Assembly (NCBI RefSeq): GCF_030973515.1
Contig: NZ_JARGZA010000006.1
Coordinates: forward strand, 161,235-225,234
Length of the DNA: 64,000 bases
Direction of reading: 5' to 3'
Origin: Jannaschia maritima
GTDB taxonomy: Bacteria > Pseudomonadota > Alphaproteobacteria > Rhodobacterales > Rhodobacteraceae
Under the pieces are notes generated by a model. It was not told the origin of the DNA and searched no databases. It saw only the letters and a list, made by a program, of their open reading frames with translations. Below, one piece after another: positions 11,313 through 21,057 of this stretch. The translations under genes were made by a program, and so were the position numbers. The stretch's first letter is position 1, and each line of letters starts with the position of its first letter.

Positions 11313-11897
11313 GTGGCGCTGGGCGCGGTCCTGCTGATCGGGGCCGCGCTGTGGCAGGCCGGGACCAGTCCCCTGCTGGCGTGGCGCGATCCGCTCTACG
11401 TCGCGGCCGGCCTGGCGGGCGTCGCGGGCCTGGCCCTGCTGCTGGCACAGCCCCTCCTGATCGGCGGGGCCGTGACGCCCCGGCCCGCGCGCCGCCTGCA
11501 CGCCATGGCGGGTGCGGCGCTGGCCGCGGCCGTGGCGCTGCACGTCGCGGGCCTGTGGGTCACCAGCCCGCCCGACGTGGTGGACGTGCTGCTGTTCCGC
11601 TCGCCCACGCCCTTCGGCGCGTGGGGGGCGGTCGCGCTGTGGGCGGCGGTTGCGGCGGCCCTCCTGGCGCTGGCCCGCCACCGCCTGCCCCCGCGCCTGT
11701 GGCGGGTGGGGCACGTCGCCTGCGCCGGCGTCCTGGTCGTGGCGACCGTTCTGCACGCCTGGCTGATCCAGGGCACCATGGGCACCGCGTCGAAGGCCCT
11801 GCTATGCGTGCTGGCGCCCGCCGCGACGGTGTGGGCGGTGCGCCGCCGGGGCACGTGGCGCCTGCTGATGCGCCCCCGGCGGTCCCGCACCCCCTGA
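11313..11897 (+). CDS. Ferric-reductase-like transmembrane (heme b) protein
   Basis: 194 residues, about six hydrophobic segments with histidines near the middle of helices (RRLHAMAG, ALHVAG, RVGHVACAG, VLHAWLIQG), the pattern of ferric reductase-like/cytochrome b561-type membrane domains. GTG at 11313 is the first standard start. A CTG overlapping the preceding stop (CTGA, 11289) would add a positively charged NRRRRAA head, reasonable for membrane topology. Likely co-transcribed with the Tat protein upstream. Electron donor and acceptor unknown. Confidence 0.65.
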   Translation: MALGAVLLIGAALWQAGTSPLLAWRDPLYVAAGLAGVAGLALLLAQPLLIGGAVTPRPARRLHAMAGAALAAAVALHVAGLWVTSPPDVVDVLLFRSPTPFGAWGAVALWAAVAAALLALARHRLPPRLWRVGHVACAGVLVVATVLHAWLIQGTMGTASKALLCVLAPAATVWAVRRRGTWRLLMRPRRSRTP

Positions 11898-11912
11898 CCC
11901 CCCGGATGCGAA

Positions 11913-11942
11913 GCGGCGCGCCCGGTTCCCCGGACGCGCCGC
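11913..11942. terminator. Strong hairpin between convergent genes
   Basis: GCGGCGCG (11913-11920) pairs with CGCGCCGC (11935-11942), CCGG (11922-11925) with CCGG (11930-11933), loop TTCC, with one A/C mismatch. It lies between the rightward ferric-reductase-like gene and the 3' end of pufC, so it could stop transcription from both sides. No T-run follows. Confidence 0.55.
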
Positions 11943-11977
11943 CCCGCGTGCCTCGTCCCGTCGCGTCGACGGCGACC

Positions 11978-13123
11978 CTACCGGACCACCGCGGCCGTTT
12001 CCTCCACCAGGAACGCGGAATAGTCGGGCACCCCCGGCGCCGCCAGCTCCGGCCAGTCGGCGATCGCGTTCAGCCCCTGCATCGGCTTGTGATATCCCTT
12101 GTGGCAGGTCTTGCAGGCGGCCTTGGGCGCGTCCGCATAGATCGGGCCCAGACGGACGGGCGGATACACGTCGACCAGCGGTTCGAGATAGATGGTGTTC
12201 AGGTCGCGCACCATCTCGATCGCCAGGGACGCGTTGGCCCATTGCGGCGTGTACTGCGACGGGTCGTAGAAGGCACGTGAGTTGTGGCAGAACACGCAGT
12301 TCACGCCCAGGCTGTTGGAGAAGTAGTTCATCAGGCTGAACGTCCGCTCCGTGTCCTGCCAGGTCGGGCTGTCGGGATCCGACGGCCAGTCGCCCACGCG
12401 GCTCTCCAGGTCGTGCACGCTGATCCGCGCGTCCTCGTAGAGGTAGCGGTACAGCGCGTCCGACGGCAGCGAGGTGAATTGCGACTGCGCGGTGACGCGG
12501 TTCTGCACGCCGCCCCACCCTTCCATCACGTCCACGGCCGGGTCGATGCGGAACCAGATCTCCGTCGGCACGGGCTGCCCGCGATGGCAGGAATAGCAGT
12601 TCACCCCCACTTCCGCGTTATAGTTCACGTGCCCCGACCACTCGTCGTTGATGGTCTGCGTCATCTGGATCATGCGGCGGCTGACGACCTTCGTGTACAG
12701 GTTGTCGTCCGCATAGAGGCCCTCGTCCGCCTGCGCGTGGCAATACGCGCAGCCCTGCTCCGGGCTGACCCACTGGGTGATCGCGTTCATCACGCGAAGG
12801 AAGTTGGCCTCCGTCACCGCGCCCAGGACCTGCACGTTCTCGTACACCTCGCCCGCCAGCGGCTCGCCCGGCTCGGGCGGGTACGGCGCTTCGGTGTAGT
12901 ACTCCGCCAGGGTCGGGTCGGGGCCGCGGAAGTCGAAGTCCGCGACCATCATGCCGATCCCCGGCGGGCCGGTCTGCACCGCCTCCACGCGGTAGGGCGT
13001 GCCCCAGCTGACCAGCACCGCGGCCGCGACGACCGCCCCGCCGATGGCCCCGAAGATCACGACCGGCTTGTAGATGTCGACCGGGTTCTCCCGGTTCCAC
13101 TGGCTGAACCACTTGGGAAACAT
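11978..13123 (-). CDS. pufC: Photosynthetic reaction centre tetraheme cytochrome c subunit, PufC
   Basis: Periplasmic electron donor that re-reduces the special pair. 381 residues with four CXXCH heme sites in order: CAYCH, CYSCH, CVFCH and CKTCH (the last near residue 331). The N-terminus has one hydrophobic helix (about 20-42) and no lipobox cysteine, so it is probably held by an uncleaved membrane anchor and not by lipid. ATG 13123 follows immediately after the pufM stop, with a strong GGGAGGGGAG ribosome site inside the end of pufM. Last gene of the puf operon. Confidence 0.96.
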   Translation of the reverse strand: MFPKWFSQWNRENPVDIYKPVVIFGAIGGAVVAAAVLVSWGTPYRVEAVQTGPPGIGMMVADFDFRGPDPTLAEYYTEAPYPPEPGEPLAGEVYENVQVLGAVTEANFLRVMNAITQWVSPEQGCAYCHAQADEGLYADDNLYTKVVSRRMIQMTQTINDEWSGHVNYNAEVGVNCYSCHRGQPVPTEIWFRIDPAVDVMEGWGGVQNRVTAQSQFTSLPSDALYRYLYEDARISVHDLESRVGDWPSDPDSPTWQDTERTFSLMNYFSNSLGVNCVFCHNSRAFYDPSQYTPQWANASLAIEMVRDLNTIYLEPLVDVYPPVRLGPIYADAPKAACKTCHKGYHKPMQGLNAIADWPELAAPGVPDYSAFLVEETAAVVR

Positions 13124-14134
13124 TCACTCCCCTCCCGCGATCTCGGCACCGCGGAGGTCGAACTCGCCGGTCCCATAGTACTCGTAGCCATAGGGCTCCA
13201 GATAGGTCGGCGCGAAGTTGCGCTCCTGGGCCCAGATGAACCAGTTGTCGACGACCGTGCCGGTCAGCAGGATCCCGATGCCGCCCGTGATCGGCGTCAG
13301 CACCGCGAACCACCACGCCCAGCGGTGGATCCCCTCCATCGTGGCGTTGAACCCCATGGTCCAGCGCCAGAACAGCGACGCCCGCTCCGTGGCCGTGCCC
13401 CGGTCGTAGATCTGCTCCAGCTCCCGGTCGCCGCCATAGCGGGTCACCGCCAGGATCGTGCCGCCGTGCATCGCGAAGAGCAGCACGGAGCCGTACAGGA
13501 ACACGATCGAAAGGCAGTGGAACGGGTTGTAGTAGAGGTTGCCGTACCGGATCGAGAACGCGGTGGTCCAGTCCAGGTGCGGGAAGATGCCATAGGGCAC
13601 CATCTCGGACCACGACCCCATCAGGATGGGGCGGAACAGGCCCAGCACCAGGAACAGCCAGATCGCGGCCAGGAACGCCCAGGCGACGTGCTTGCCCATC
13701 TTGTGCTGCTTGGCGAGGCTGTAGGACCGCACCCACCAGGACATGACCGACACCAGCAGGAAGAAGGAGGCGATCATGTACCAGCCCCCGTCGTACAGGG
13801 GCGGCATCCGCAGCCCGTATTCGGGGCTGGGCGGCTCCAGCGACAGCCAGAACAGCTGGCGGATGAACTCCGGGATCGACCAGTCGACCTGCGCCAGCAT
13901 GTTGAAGCCGATGATGTTCAGCCACAGCGTGCCCGTGGCCAGGCTGACCACGCCGTAGATCCCCAGATAGATGGGGCCCAGCTGCGCGTTGCCGACCAGG
14001 CCGATCAGCGTGCTGATCGACGTGCCGCGCGTGCGGTCGCGGATGTCCATGTCGTCGGGCTGCACGCCCATCTCGGGCGGGCCTGCGACCTGCACCTGGG
14101 TGAAGATGTTCTGATATTCGGGCCACCAGCTCAT
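13124..14134 (-). CDS. pufM: Photosynthetic reaction centre M subunit
   Basis: Core membrane subunit of the type 2 reaction centre. 336 residues, five transmembrane helices. The bacteriochlorophyll and iron ligands are visible as His in [17 protein letters not shown] and GIHRWAWWF. The residue after the special-pair ligand His is Cys, where Gly is common in Rhodobacter. Starts three bases after pufL ends; pufC follows directly. Forms the LM core with PufL. Confidence 0.97.
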   Translation of the reverse strand: MSWWPEYQNIFTQVQVAGPPEMGVQPDDMDIRDRTRGTSISTLIGLVGNAQLGPIYLGIYGVVSLATGTLWLNIIGFNMLAQVDWSIPEFIRQLFWLSLEPPSPEYGLRMPPLYDGGWYMIASFFLLVSVMSWWVRSYSLAKQHKMGKHVAWAFLAAIWLFLVLGLFRPILMGSWSEMVPYGIFPHLDWTTAFSIRYGNLYYNPFHCLSIVFLYGSVLLFAMHGGTILAVTRYGGDRELEQIYDRGTATERASLFWRWTMGFNATMEGIHRWAWWFAVLTPITGGIGILLTGTVVDNWFIWAQERNFAPTYLEPYGYEYYGTGEFDLRGAEIAGGE

Positions 14135-14137
14135 GGC

Positions 14138-14989
14138 TCAGATCCCCCCTACGGGCAGTTGCTCGCCCGGCCAGATCGGCAGCTGCAGCCACCAGTTCCA
14201 CCATTCCGGCCAGCCTTCGGCCCACAGGGGCCCGCTGATGATGATGCACACCGCCGACCAGAAGCCCGCGTTGATCGCCAGGAGGAAGCCGAGCCGGTGG
14301 ATGCCCAGCGTCCCGATCGAGTACCCGATGAAGTCGCGGAAGAACGTGTCCTCCATGTCGGGCAGCTTCGCCTCCTCGCCCTTCTCGGGGTTGGCGGCCG
14401 ACAGGATCAGCGCGCCGTGCAGCGCCAGCGCCAGCGTGGTGGTGAAGAACAGCGTCACCGCCAGCATGTGCGCCGGGTTGTAGTGGAAGTGCAGGTACGC
14501 ATAGCCCGTGTTCGACACCCAATCGAGGTGGGAGAAGATGCCATAGGGGAACGCATGCCCCCAGGCCCCCATCAGGATCGGGCGGAACACGTTCAGCGTC
14601 ACGAAGGCGAAGATCGCCACGCCGAAGGCGAACGGCACGTGATAGCCCATGGCCAGCTTGCGGCAGATCTCCACCTCGCGCAGGGCCCAGGACACGAAGG
14701 CGCCGACCGCGCAGATGGTGATGATCTGCCACAGCCCCCCCTCGCGCAGGGGCGCCATGCCCAGCCCGTACGCGATGTCGGGCGCCTGGATGTGGATCAG
14801 CCAGGGATTGAACGTGCCCTGCCAGGACGCCCCGATCAGGATCAGGATCGTGCCCAGGGCGGAAAAGAAGATCGTCGTGACCCCGAAGAATCCGACGTAG
14901 AAGGGACCGACCCAGAAGTCGAACAGGTCGCCCCCCACCAGGGTCCCGCCGCGGACCCGGTATTTTCTCTCGAAGCTCAGCACCGCCAT
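14138..14989 (-). CDS. pufL: Photosynthetic reaction centre L subunit
   Basis: Core subunit paired with PufM; binds bacteriochlorophylls, bacteriopheophytin and QA/QB-site elements. 283 residues with the family start [17 protein letters not shown], five helices, pigment-binding histidines in [16 protein letters not shown] and the iron ligand in [10 protein letters not shown]. Preceded by a 121-base gap holding a stable hairpin that separates it from pufBA. Confidence 0.97.
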   Translation of the reverse strand: MAVLSFERKYRVRGGTLVGGDLFDFWVGPFYVGFFGVTTIFFSALGTILILIGASWQGTFNPWLIHIQAPDIAYGLGMAPLREGGLWQIITICAVGAFVSWALREVEICRKLAMGYHVPFAFGVAIFAFVTLNVFRPILMGAWGHAFPYGIFSHLDWVSNTGYAYLHFHYNPAHMLAVTLFFTTTLALALHGALILSAANPEKGEEAKLPDMEDTFFRDFIGYSIGTLGIHRLGFLLAINAGFWSAVCIIISGPLWAEGWPEWWNWWLQLPIWPGEQLPVGGI

Positions 14990-15065
14990 GGGTGATCCTC
15001 CGCTTGGGGACGGCGGGTGGGCCGGCGTTCAGGCGGCGTCCGTCGTCGGGTTGTGATGTCGGATG

Positions 15066-15092
15066 GTCGCGGGCGGTGCGCCCGCCCGCGAC
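15066..15092 (-). terminator. pufA-pufL intercistronic hairpin (mRNA stabiliser/attenuator)
   Basis: Perfect 11-bp stem GTCGCGGGCGG (15066-15076) with CCGCCCGCGAC (15082-15092) and a five-base loop, 18 bases downstream of the pufA stop. In Rhodobacter the hairpin at this position protects the pufBA segment from 3' decay and reduces read-through, giving far more antenna than reaction centre. The same job is inferred here from position. Confidence 0.7.
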
Positions 15093-15110
15093 GATGGTCG
15101 TGCGGGTGGG

Positions 15111-15293
15111 TCAGTCCACGATCACGGCTCTCGCACCGGGCAGCGCCCCGTTCGAAAGCTCGAACCAGTTGAAGCCGTCATGCGACAGCAGCACCAGGTG
15201 GATCATGACGGCCAGCAGGAACAGGAAGACGCCCTGCGCGACGAAGACGCGGCGCGGGTCGAAGACCAGCCAGATCTTGTAGAATTTTGCCAT
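15111..15293 (-). CDS. pufA: Light-harvesting LH1 alpha polypeptide
   Basis: 60-residue antenna polypeptide: N-terminal [16 protein letters not shown], one membrane helix, and the bacteriochlorophyll-ligand His in [10 protein letters not shown] (about residue 32), followed by HDGFNWFE. Pairs with PufB to form the ring around the reaction centre. Six bases after pufB. Confidence 0.96.
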   Translation of the reverse strand: MAKFYKIWLVFDPRRVFVAQGVFLFLLAVMIHLVLLSHDGFNWFELSNGALPGARAVIVD

Positions 15294-15299
15294 GATCGA

Positions 15300-15458
15300 T
15301 TACCCGAAGCTGAACCAGGGGAACACGATGTACGTCAGGAGGTGCGCGAGCACGGCCACGGCCGTGAACAGCATCGCCCCACTGATGTATACCGCATGCA
15401 GTTCCTGGGCCTGCTCATCGGTGAGACCTGTAAAGGACAGGTCGGTTCTGTCAGCCAT
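15300..15458 (-). CDS. pufB: Light-harvesting LH1 beta polypeptide
   Basis: 52-residue antenna polypeptide from ATG 15458 ([24 protein letters not shown]), with one helix and the ligand His in [14 protein letters not shown]. The open frame extends ten residues further up, but the family start and the GGGAG site about eight bases upstream favour 15458. Confidence 0.95.
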   Translation of the reverse strand: MADRTDLSFTGLTDEQAQELHAVYISGAMLFTAVAVLAHLLTYIVFPWFSFG

Positions 15459-15672
15459 TGGAATACTCCCATGAAGCCGACGCCGCACACCCTGCGGCCG
15501 GGCCCCGACGCGGGCTCATTCCCACGCCGGCCGTCCACCCCCGACGGGGATGAATGTCCGCTCCGCACCGCCCGGCCACGGGGGTGGAGCCTGTCTCGAC
15601 CCCCGCCGTGTCTGACGTGGCGGGGTATGGGTCACCGCCCCCGCGGGGGACGGATCGGGATCGGCGCGGTCC
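15459..15672 (-). promoter_or_regulatory. Noncoding region between pufQ and pufB
   Basis: 214 bases without a convincing gene. It should hold the leader of pufBA and may hold a promoter or processing site, as in Rhodobacter. I found no TGT-N12-ACA site. A 12-base palindrome CCCCCGCGGGGG lies at 15638-15649. Nothing else is readable with confidence. Confidence 0.4.
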
Positions 15673-15894
15673 TCAGACCGAGCAGATGGTCGTCGTCACG
15701 TCGCGCGCGCGGGTCCAGGCATCCGCGAGGATGCCGGGGCGCGGGGTCGCGTCGGACCGCACCACCGCCATCGCGGCGCGCAGCGCCGACAGCGGCACGG
15801 ACACGGCCAGGATGGGCGCGAAGTACATCCAGTATTCCAGACCCGGCTCGCGGCGGTTGCGCGCGAGGGGCGAGTTCGAGGTCATGTCAGACAT
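15673..15894 (-). CDS. pufQ: PufQ, bacteriochlorophyll synthesis/assembly factor
   Basis: 73-residue protein with one hydrophobic segment in the PufQ signature [22 protein letters not shown], and a C-terminal [11 protein letters not shown] tail. PufQ modulates bacteriochlorophyll supply to the puf complexes; its precise action is unsettled. ATG 15894 overlaps the 3' end of bchZ by eight bases, linking bch and puf expression in one superoperon. Confidence 0.88.
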   Translation of the reverse strand: MSDMTSNSPLARNRREPGLEYWMYFAPILAVSVPLSALRAAMAVVRSDATPRPGILADAWTRARDVTTTICSV

Positions 15895-17410
15895 GGGCGT
15901 TCTCCTTCGACTCGGGTGGGGTGGTCGCCCGCGCGTCGGGCGCGGGCGGGGTGCCGCGGGCGGCGGCGGGGTGCAGCCGCGCCATCAGATCCGCGTCCAC
16001 CGCGTCCGCGCCCGCCGCCAGCGCGGCGCGCTCGGCGGCATCGCGCAACGACTTCGCGGCGGAGATGCGGGTCAGCACGGGGTGGCCGTCCACGATGCGG
16101 TCCAGCATCGACTGCGCCGCCGCCGACCAGGGCAGGTCGCGGGTCAGGCGCGCGGGCGTGGCGGCCGCGTCGTCCAGCCGCGTCCCCAGGGGCAGGATGT
16201 GGAACAGCGCGTCGAACAGCCCGTTGCAGATCTCCTGCAGCAGATAGGTCGCGCCGGCATAGCCCATGAACGGCGTGCCCGTCGCCCGACGGATCGCGGC
16301 GCCGGGGAAGCTGGCGGGGATGAAGGACGGCGCGGGGCCATGCCCGCCTGCCAGCTCGGCCAGGTACATCTTCTCGTTGATCGACCCCAGCACCACGGTC
16401 GGCCGGGTCGCGGCCATCGCGTCGCGCACGGCGTCGTTGTCGGTCTTCTTCCCCGCGACGCGCGCGGTGGCGAAGGCGCAGGGCAGGCCCAGGTCGTCCT
16501 CCAGGAACATGCGGATCCCGCGGGTGTACGTCTCGTTCGCGACGATGCCGAAGCTCGCCGTGGCGAAGAAGTCCTGCGTCACCGACCGCCACAGGTCCCA
16601 GACCGGCTTCAAGGTCGAATGCTTCTCGCGCGCGATGAAGGGCTCCGGGTCCAGGCCCGTCAGCTCGCCCAGCTTGCGCAGGAACAGCGTGGTCGATTCC
16701 ACCCCGATGGGGGCCTGCAGGTACGGCTTGCCCAGCACCTCGGCCAGGCCGCGCCCGAACTCGCGGTACATCACGACGTTGACGTCCGCGTTCACCAGGT
16801 CGCGCATCTCGGCCAGATGGGCGCCCAACGGGAACACCATGTTGACCTCGGCGCCGATGCCTTCGACCAGGCGCCGGATCTCGGCCAGGTCGGAGGGCAT
16901 GTTGAACGTGCCGTACATCGGTCCCAGGATGTTGACGCGGGGCGGGGCATCCGGGTCGCACTTGGCTTCCCGCGGCATCCGGCCCTTCGTCTGGCCCCAT
17001 TCCGTGAACAGCCAGGTCATCGCGCGGTCGGCGGCCTGCCACTGATCCTCGTCGATGGTGCGCGGCAGGAAGCGCTGCAGGTTCGTGCCCTGCGGCGTGA
17101 CGCCCCCTCCGATCATCTCGGCGATGGACCCGGTGACGACGACGGACGGCAGTGCGGGGTCCAGCGTGTTCCAGGCCCGCTTCATGGCGCCTTCGGTCCC
17201 GTCGCGGCCCAGCTCCTCCTCGCCAAGGCCGGTCGTGACGATGGGCAGCTCGTGAGGGGGCAGCGCGTCGGTGTAGTGCAGCACGGAGGTGACGGGCAGG
17301 TTCTCGCAGCCTACGGGCCCGTCGATGACGACCTGCAATCCCTTCACCGCGCAGAACGCGTACACCGCGCCCCAATAGCCGCCGGCGCGGTCGTGGTCCT
17401 GGATCAGCAT
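15887..17410 (-). CDS. bchZ: Chlorophyllide a reductase subunit Z, BchZ
   Basis: With BchY forms the catalytic component of chlorophyllide a oxidoreductase, which reduces ring B using electrons from BchX. 507 residues, start [19 protein letters not shown] at ATG 17410. Conserved cysteine segments [12 protein letters not shown] (about 30-41) and the nitrogenase-like body are evident; the C-terminus carries a low-complexity Ala/Pro tail of about 25 residues. Unlike the other genes of this operon it is separated from its upstream neighbour, bchY, by 145 bases. Confidence 0.95.
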   Translation of the reverse strand: MLIQDHDRAGGYWGAVYAFCAVKGLQVVIDGPVGCENLPVTSVLHYTDALPPHELPIVTTGLGEEELGRDGTEGAMKRAWNTLDPALPSVVVTGSIAEMIGGGVTPQGTNLQRFLPRTIDEDQWQAADRAMTWLFTEWGQTKGRMPREAKCDPDAPPRVNILGPMYGTFNMPSDLAEIRRLVEGIGAEVNMVFPLGAHLAEMRDLVNADVNVVMYREFGRGLAEVLGKPYLQAPIGVESTTLFLRKLGELTGLDPEPFIAREKHSTLKPVWDLWRSVTQDFFATASFGIVANETYTRGIRMFLEDDLGLPCAFATARVAGKKTDNDAVRDAMAATRPTVVLGSINEKMYLAELAGGHGPAPSFIPASFPGAAIRRATGTPFMGYAGATYLLQEICNGLFDALFHILPLGTRLDDAAATPARLTRDLPWSAAAQSMLDRIVDGHPVLTRISAAKSLRDAAERAALAAGADAVDADLMARLHPAAARGTPPAPDARATTPPESKENAHV

Positions 17411-17478
17411 GGCGCGCCCCCAACCCGTCCGACGGACGTCGCATGCAGGTCGCACGCGGGTCGCGCCGCCGCCGGGGG

Positions 17479-17522
17479 GCAGACGCGGCGCAGACGGAAC
17501 GCAGACGCGGTGCAGACACGGG
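17479..17522. repeat. Four 11-bp tandem repeats between bchY and bchZ
   Basis: GCAGACGCGGC, GCAGACGGAAC, GCAGACGCGGT and GCAGACACGGG stand head to tail at 17479-17522, all sharing GCAGAC. They lie inside the 145-base spacer (17411-17555), which has no convincing gene. The same spacer has a short inverted repeat CGTCC-GAC-GGACG at 17426-17438. Function unknown. Confidence 0.75.
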
Positions 17523-17555
17523 GCCGCACGGGACGGGCGGGCGTCGGACAGCGGG

Positions 17556-19052
17556 TCATATCATCGCCTCCGCCGCCTTGGCGCGGGCCTGCTTGGCCAT
17601 CTTCTTGGCGTTCATCGCACGGAAATCCGGCCGCAGGTTCGGGTCGCCCGACCAGATTCCGGCGGTGTCGCCTTCGCCCACGCCTTCGAAGAAGGCGCGC
17701 ATCCGGCCCATGCGGTCGCGGTTGCCGATGGCGGCGTTCACCACCTGCGCCAGGCTTCCGGCGCCCGCCGCGCCCATCAGGGGGCGGGCGGAAATCAGGT
17801 TCGTGAAGTAGAGGCTGGGGATGCCCAGCTCCTTGGCACGTTGGACGACGGGCGTGGTCCCGATGGCCAGGTCCGGCTGCAGCCCTTCCATCGCCGACAG
17901 GTCGTCCTCCAGCGAGGCGCGGAACCGCACGGTCGCGCCATGCGCCTCCAACCATTCGGCATCGGCCGTGCTGAACTCGGTCTTCGGGCAGGCGGTGCCG
18001 ACATACTTGACCCGTGCCCCGCTCTCGATGAGAAGCCGGGCGGTGATCAGTTCGGACCCTTCGTAGCCCGACACCGTGATCACGCCGTCGATCGGCGCGT
18101 TGGCCAGAGATTCTTTTATCTGCCGCACCGCAGCATCCTGCGCCGCCGCGACCTGCTTGGCGGGCACGCCGAACGCATCGCCGATCGACGCCAGCCAGGC
18201 ATGCGTCCCCTCGACGCCCACGGGGGCCGACCCGACCACGTCGCGCCCGGCCGCGCGGAACTCGCGCACGGCGCTCGTGTAGAACGGGTGGATCGCGGCG
18301 ACGGCGCCGCAATCCAGGGCTGAATATAGCTCGCGCCACTCACGGCAGGGAACGACCGGACCTGCCGCCAGACCGAGTGGCGCGAGCATTCCGGCTATCC
18401 CCAAGGGGTCGGCCGGAAACATTTCGCCCAACAGCGTCACCGTCGGGCGATCCGATTTGCCCGCGACGGGGGCGGGCACCGGACCGGCGGCGACCTCCTC
18501 GCGGGCGAATTTCAGCATCGCGGCGGCCAGGACGTCCTTGGCCTCCGCGTGGGTGGGGATGCCGAACCCCGGCACGTCGATGCCGATGATGCGCACACCA
18601 TTGATCTCGTTCGGCAGCAGCCGAAGCGGCACGCCCGACGCGGTGGGCACGCACAGGTTCGTCACGACGATCGCGTCGAACTTCGCCGGATCCGCCATCG
18701 CATGGACCGACTCGCGGATGTCCTCGAACAGCTTGCCCGTCACCAGCGTCTCGCTGTCGAAGGGCACGTAGCCCACCGATCGCCGCGCGCCGTAGAAGTG
18801 GCTGACGAAGGTCAGGCCATAGACGCAGCAGGCCGACCCCGACAGCACGGTCGCCACGCGGCGCATCCGCAGGCCGGTCCGCAGGCTGCCGAAGGCCGGG
18901 CACATGCTCTGCGGCTTGTCGTGGGGACCCACCGGATAATCCTCGCGCAGGCGGTCCATCAACGCGCCCTGCCCCGCGCGACGCGCCGCATCCTCCATCC
19001 CGTTGGGATCGGAACAGGCGGCCGCCTCCATATGCGCCAGGTCGTCAGGCAT
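17556..19052 (-). CDS. bchY: Chlorophyllide a reductase subunit Y, BchY
   Basis: Second catalytic subunit of chlorophyllide a reductase. 498 residues from ATG 19052 ([18 protein letters not shown]), with conserved Cys in [33 protein letters not shown] and ALDCGAVAA typical of nitrogenase-like cluster binding. The start overlaps the bchX 3' end by eight bases. The stop is followed by an unusually long spacer to bchZ. Confidence 0.95.
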   Translation of the reverse strand: MPDDLAHMEAAACSDPNGMEDAARRAGQGALMDRLREDYPVGPHDKPQSMCPAFGSLRTGLRMRRVATVLSGSACCVYGLTFVSHFYGARRSVGYVPFDSETLVTGKLFEDIRESVHAMADPAKFDAIVVTNLCVPTASGVPLRLLPNEINGVRIIGIDVPGFGIPTHAEAKDVLAAAMLKFAREEVAAGPVPAPVAGKSDRPTVTLLGEMFPADPLGIAGMLAPLGLAAGPVVPCREWRELYSALDCGAVAAIHPFYTSAVREFRAAGRDVVGSAPVGVEGTHAWLASIGDAFGVPAKQVAAAQDAAVRQIKESLANAPIDGVITVSGYEGSELITARLLIESGARVKYVGTACPKTEFSTADAEWLEAHGATVRFRASLEDDLSAMEGLQPDLAIGTTPVVQRAKELGIPSLYFTNLISARPLMGAAGAGSLAQVVNAAIGNRDRMGRMRAFFEGVGEGDTAGIWSGDPNLRPDFRAMNAKKMAKQARAKAAEAMI

Positions 19053-20043
19053 CGTCGTAGACGACCTCCAGGCTGACCTTGGGGGCGGCGTCCTTGCCGC
19101 GCATGTCGGCGTCGGTGGCCGGTTCCAGCACGAAGCCCGCACCCGTCTCGGACCCGTCGAACAGAGCCAGCAGCCCGTCCTGGTCCACGGGCGTGGGCCG
19201 GACCGGTGGGGCGATGGCGACCGCGTCGCCCAGGCCCGCGAACAGCGCGCCCCACTGCGATTCGGCGGTGCCCACGATCTGGTAGTTCGCCGACTTCTTG
19301 CGCAGGTCGTCGTCCTGCGGGATCGACGCCAGGATCGGAATGCCCGCGACTTCCGCGAAGGCCTGCGCCTCGCCCGAGCCGTCGTCCTTGTTCACGACCA
19401 GCCCCGCGACGCCGACGTTGCCGCCCAGCTTGCGGAAGTACTCGACCGCGGAACACACGTTGTTCGCGACATACAGCGATTGCAGGTCGTTCGACGCGAC
19501 CAGGATCACCTTCTGCGCCATGTCCCGCGCGATGGGCAGGCCGAAGCCGCCGCAAACCACGTCGCCCAGGAAGTCGAGCAGGACGTAGTCGAAGTCCCAG
19601 TCGTGGAAGCCCAGCTTCTCCAGCAACTCGAAGCCGTGGATGATGCCGCGCCCGCCGCAGCCGCGCCCGACCTCCGGGCCGCCCAGCTCCATGGCAAAGA
19701 CGCCGCCGCGCTTGAAGCAGACGTCCCCGATGGCGACCTCCTCGCCGGCGAGTTTCTTGCGGGTCGAGGTCTCGATGATGGTGGGGCAGGCCTTGCCGCC
19801 GAAGAGCAGCGAGGTCGTGTCGGATTTCGGGTCGCAGCCGATCAGCAGCACGCGCTTGCCCTGCTCGGCCATCATGTGGCTGAGGTTCGCCAAGGTGAAC
19901 GACTTGCCGATGCCGCCCTTGCCGTAGATCGCGATGATCTGCGTCTTCTTCGTCGCCTCCGTGGGGATGACGTCGGCCAGGTCGGCGTTCGCCTCGTCCC
20001 GCAGACGGTCCGAGAAGTCCTTCAGGTCCGGTATGTCCTTCAT
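19045..20043 (-). CDS. bchX: Chlorophyllide a reductase iron protein, BchX
   Basis: NifH-like ATPase that feeds electrons to BchYZ. 332 residues: P-loop [13 protein letters not shown] (about 37-49), cluster cysteines in [12 protein letters not shown] and [11 protein letters not shown], and the switch segment [18 protein letters not shown] 20043 overlaps the bchC stop (ATGA). The open frame upstream is bchC read in another frame. Confidence 0.96.
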   Translation of the reverse strand: MKDIPDLKDFSDRLRDEANADLADVIPTEATKKTQIIAIYGKGGIGKSFTLANLSHMMAEQGKRVLLIGCDPKSDTTSLLFGGKACPTIIETSTRKKLAGEEVAIGDVCFKRGGVFAMELGGPEVGRGCGGRGIIHGFELLEKLGFHDWDFDYVLLDFLGDVVCGGFGLPIARDMAQKVILVASNDLQSLYVANNVCSAVEYFRKLGGNVGVAGLVVNKDDGSGEAQAFAEVAGIPILASIPQDDDLRKKSANYQIVGTAESQWGALFAGLGDAVAIAPPVRPTPVDQDGLLALFDGSETGAGFVLEPATDADMRGKDAAPKVSLEVVYDDA

Positions 20044-20969
20044 CGGACGCCCTCCCAGTTCAGGACCATCTTCAGGCAGTCCGGGTCGGTGAACGCGGTC
20101 GCATAGGCCGCGCGGGCGTCCGCCGCGGCGCTGCGATGCGTGATCAGGTCGTCCAGCCGCAGAAGGCCCGCCTCGACCAGGTCGCGGGTCGCGCGCAGGT
20201 CGTCGCGGGTCCATTCGGCGCTGATGCGCAGCCGTGCCTCGCGCAGGAAGGCGGGCGGGTACGCGAAGGACAGCGGACGGGCGTAGAAGCCGGCCAGCAC
20301 GATCTCGCCCCCCTTCGTCAGGCGGGGGATCACCGTGTCGAGGATCCCGTCCGCGCCGGAGGCGTCGTAGATGGTGGCATAGGTCGCGTCGTCCGCGCCC
20401 GGGTCCCGCACCTCGTAGCCCTGCGCGCCTGCGCGGCGGGCCGGATCGGTGTCCCACACCACGGGGGCGCCCCCGGCGGCGACGGTCAGGCGAGCCAGCA
20501 GGCGTCCGAACGCGCCGTGGCCCACGATCAGGTCGGGCAGGGCACGGCCCACGCCCGCGATCGCATGGCGGGCCGTGGCAGCCAGGGCCAGCAGGGCCGC
20601 CGATTCGCCGTGTCCCGCGTCGATCCGGACGAGCCGGTCCGCATCCGTCACCGCGGTCGCGGCCGCGGCGCCGAACAGGCCGCGCGCGCCGTCGAACCGA
20701 TCGGATCCGGGAACGAAGACGGTATCGCCGGCCTTCAGGTCGCCGGCCGCTTCCACGACCTCGCCCACCGCCTCGTAGCCGGGGACCAGGGGATACCCCA
20801 TTCCGGGGAAGGGCGGCATGTCGCCCGACCAGAGCAGGCGTTCCGTGCCGGCGGAGATGGCGGAATGGCGCATCGCGACCACCGCCTCGTTCGCCCGCGG
20901 TGCGTGAAGGCCCACGGTGCGGCGCGCGATGTCATGCGGCCCGGCAAGGATGATCGCTTCGGTCTGCAC
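20040..20969 (-). CDS. bchC: 3-hydroxyethyl bacteriochlorophyllide a dehydrogenase, BchC
   Basis: Zinc-type medium-chain dehydrogenase family enzyme oxidising the 3-hydroxyethyl group to acetyl, the last ring modification. 309 residues from GTG 20969 ([17 protein letters not shown]), chosen because GGGAGGAAGGG precedes it and the length then matches homologues; the frame runs to 21008 without a better start. Conserved [26 protein letters not shown] and a nucleotide-binding [13 protein letters not shown] are visible. First gene after the operator at 21039-21056. Confidence 0.93.
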   Translation of the reverse strand: MQTEAIILAGPHDIARRTVGLHAPRANEAVVAMRHSAISAGTERLLWSGDMPPFPGMGYPLVPGYEAVGEVVEAAGDLKAGDTVFVPGSDRFDGARGLFGAAAATAVTDADRLVRIDAGHGESAALLALAATARHAIAGVGRALPDLIVGHGAFGRLLARLTVAAGGAPVVWDTDPARRAGAQGYEVRDPGADDATYATIYDASGADGILDTVIPRLTKGGEIVLAGFYARPLSFAYPPAFLREARLRISAEWTRDDLRATRDLVEAGLLRLDDLITHRSAAADARAAYATAFTDPDCLKMVLNWEGVR

Positions 20970-21038
20970 AGGCGGACCCTTCCTCCCACTCGGCGACGAT
21001 GTCGCCATCCACCGTCACCTTACCCGGACATCGTATGT

Positions 21039-21056
21039 TGTCAATCAGGCTGGACA
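21039..21056. promoter_or_regulatory. PpsR/CrtJ operator upstream of bchC
   Basis: TGTCAATCAGGCTGGACA, exact TGT-N12-ACA, two bases beyond the crtF stop codon. On the minus strand its end gives TTGACA (21044-21039), 16 bases before TAAGGT (21022-21017), a possible bchC promoter. bchXYZ-puf transcription could therefore start here in addition to reading through from crtEF. Confidence 0.75.
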
Positions 21057-21057
21057 C

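Noticed and set aside
12284..14995. Long open frame of 903 codons on the plus strand opposite pufC, pufM and pufL
   Set aside because: Its translation is His/Arg/Gln-rich with no family resemblance; it is the complement of three certain genes in GC-rich DNA.
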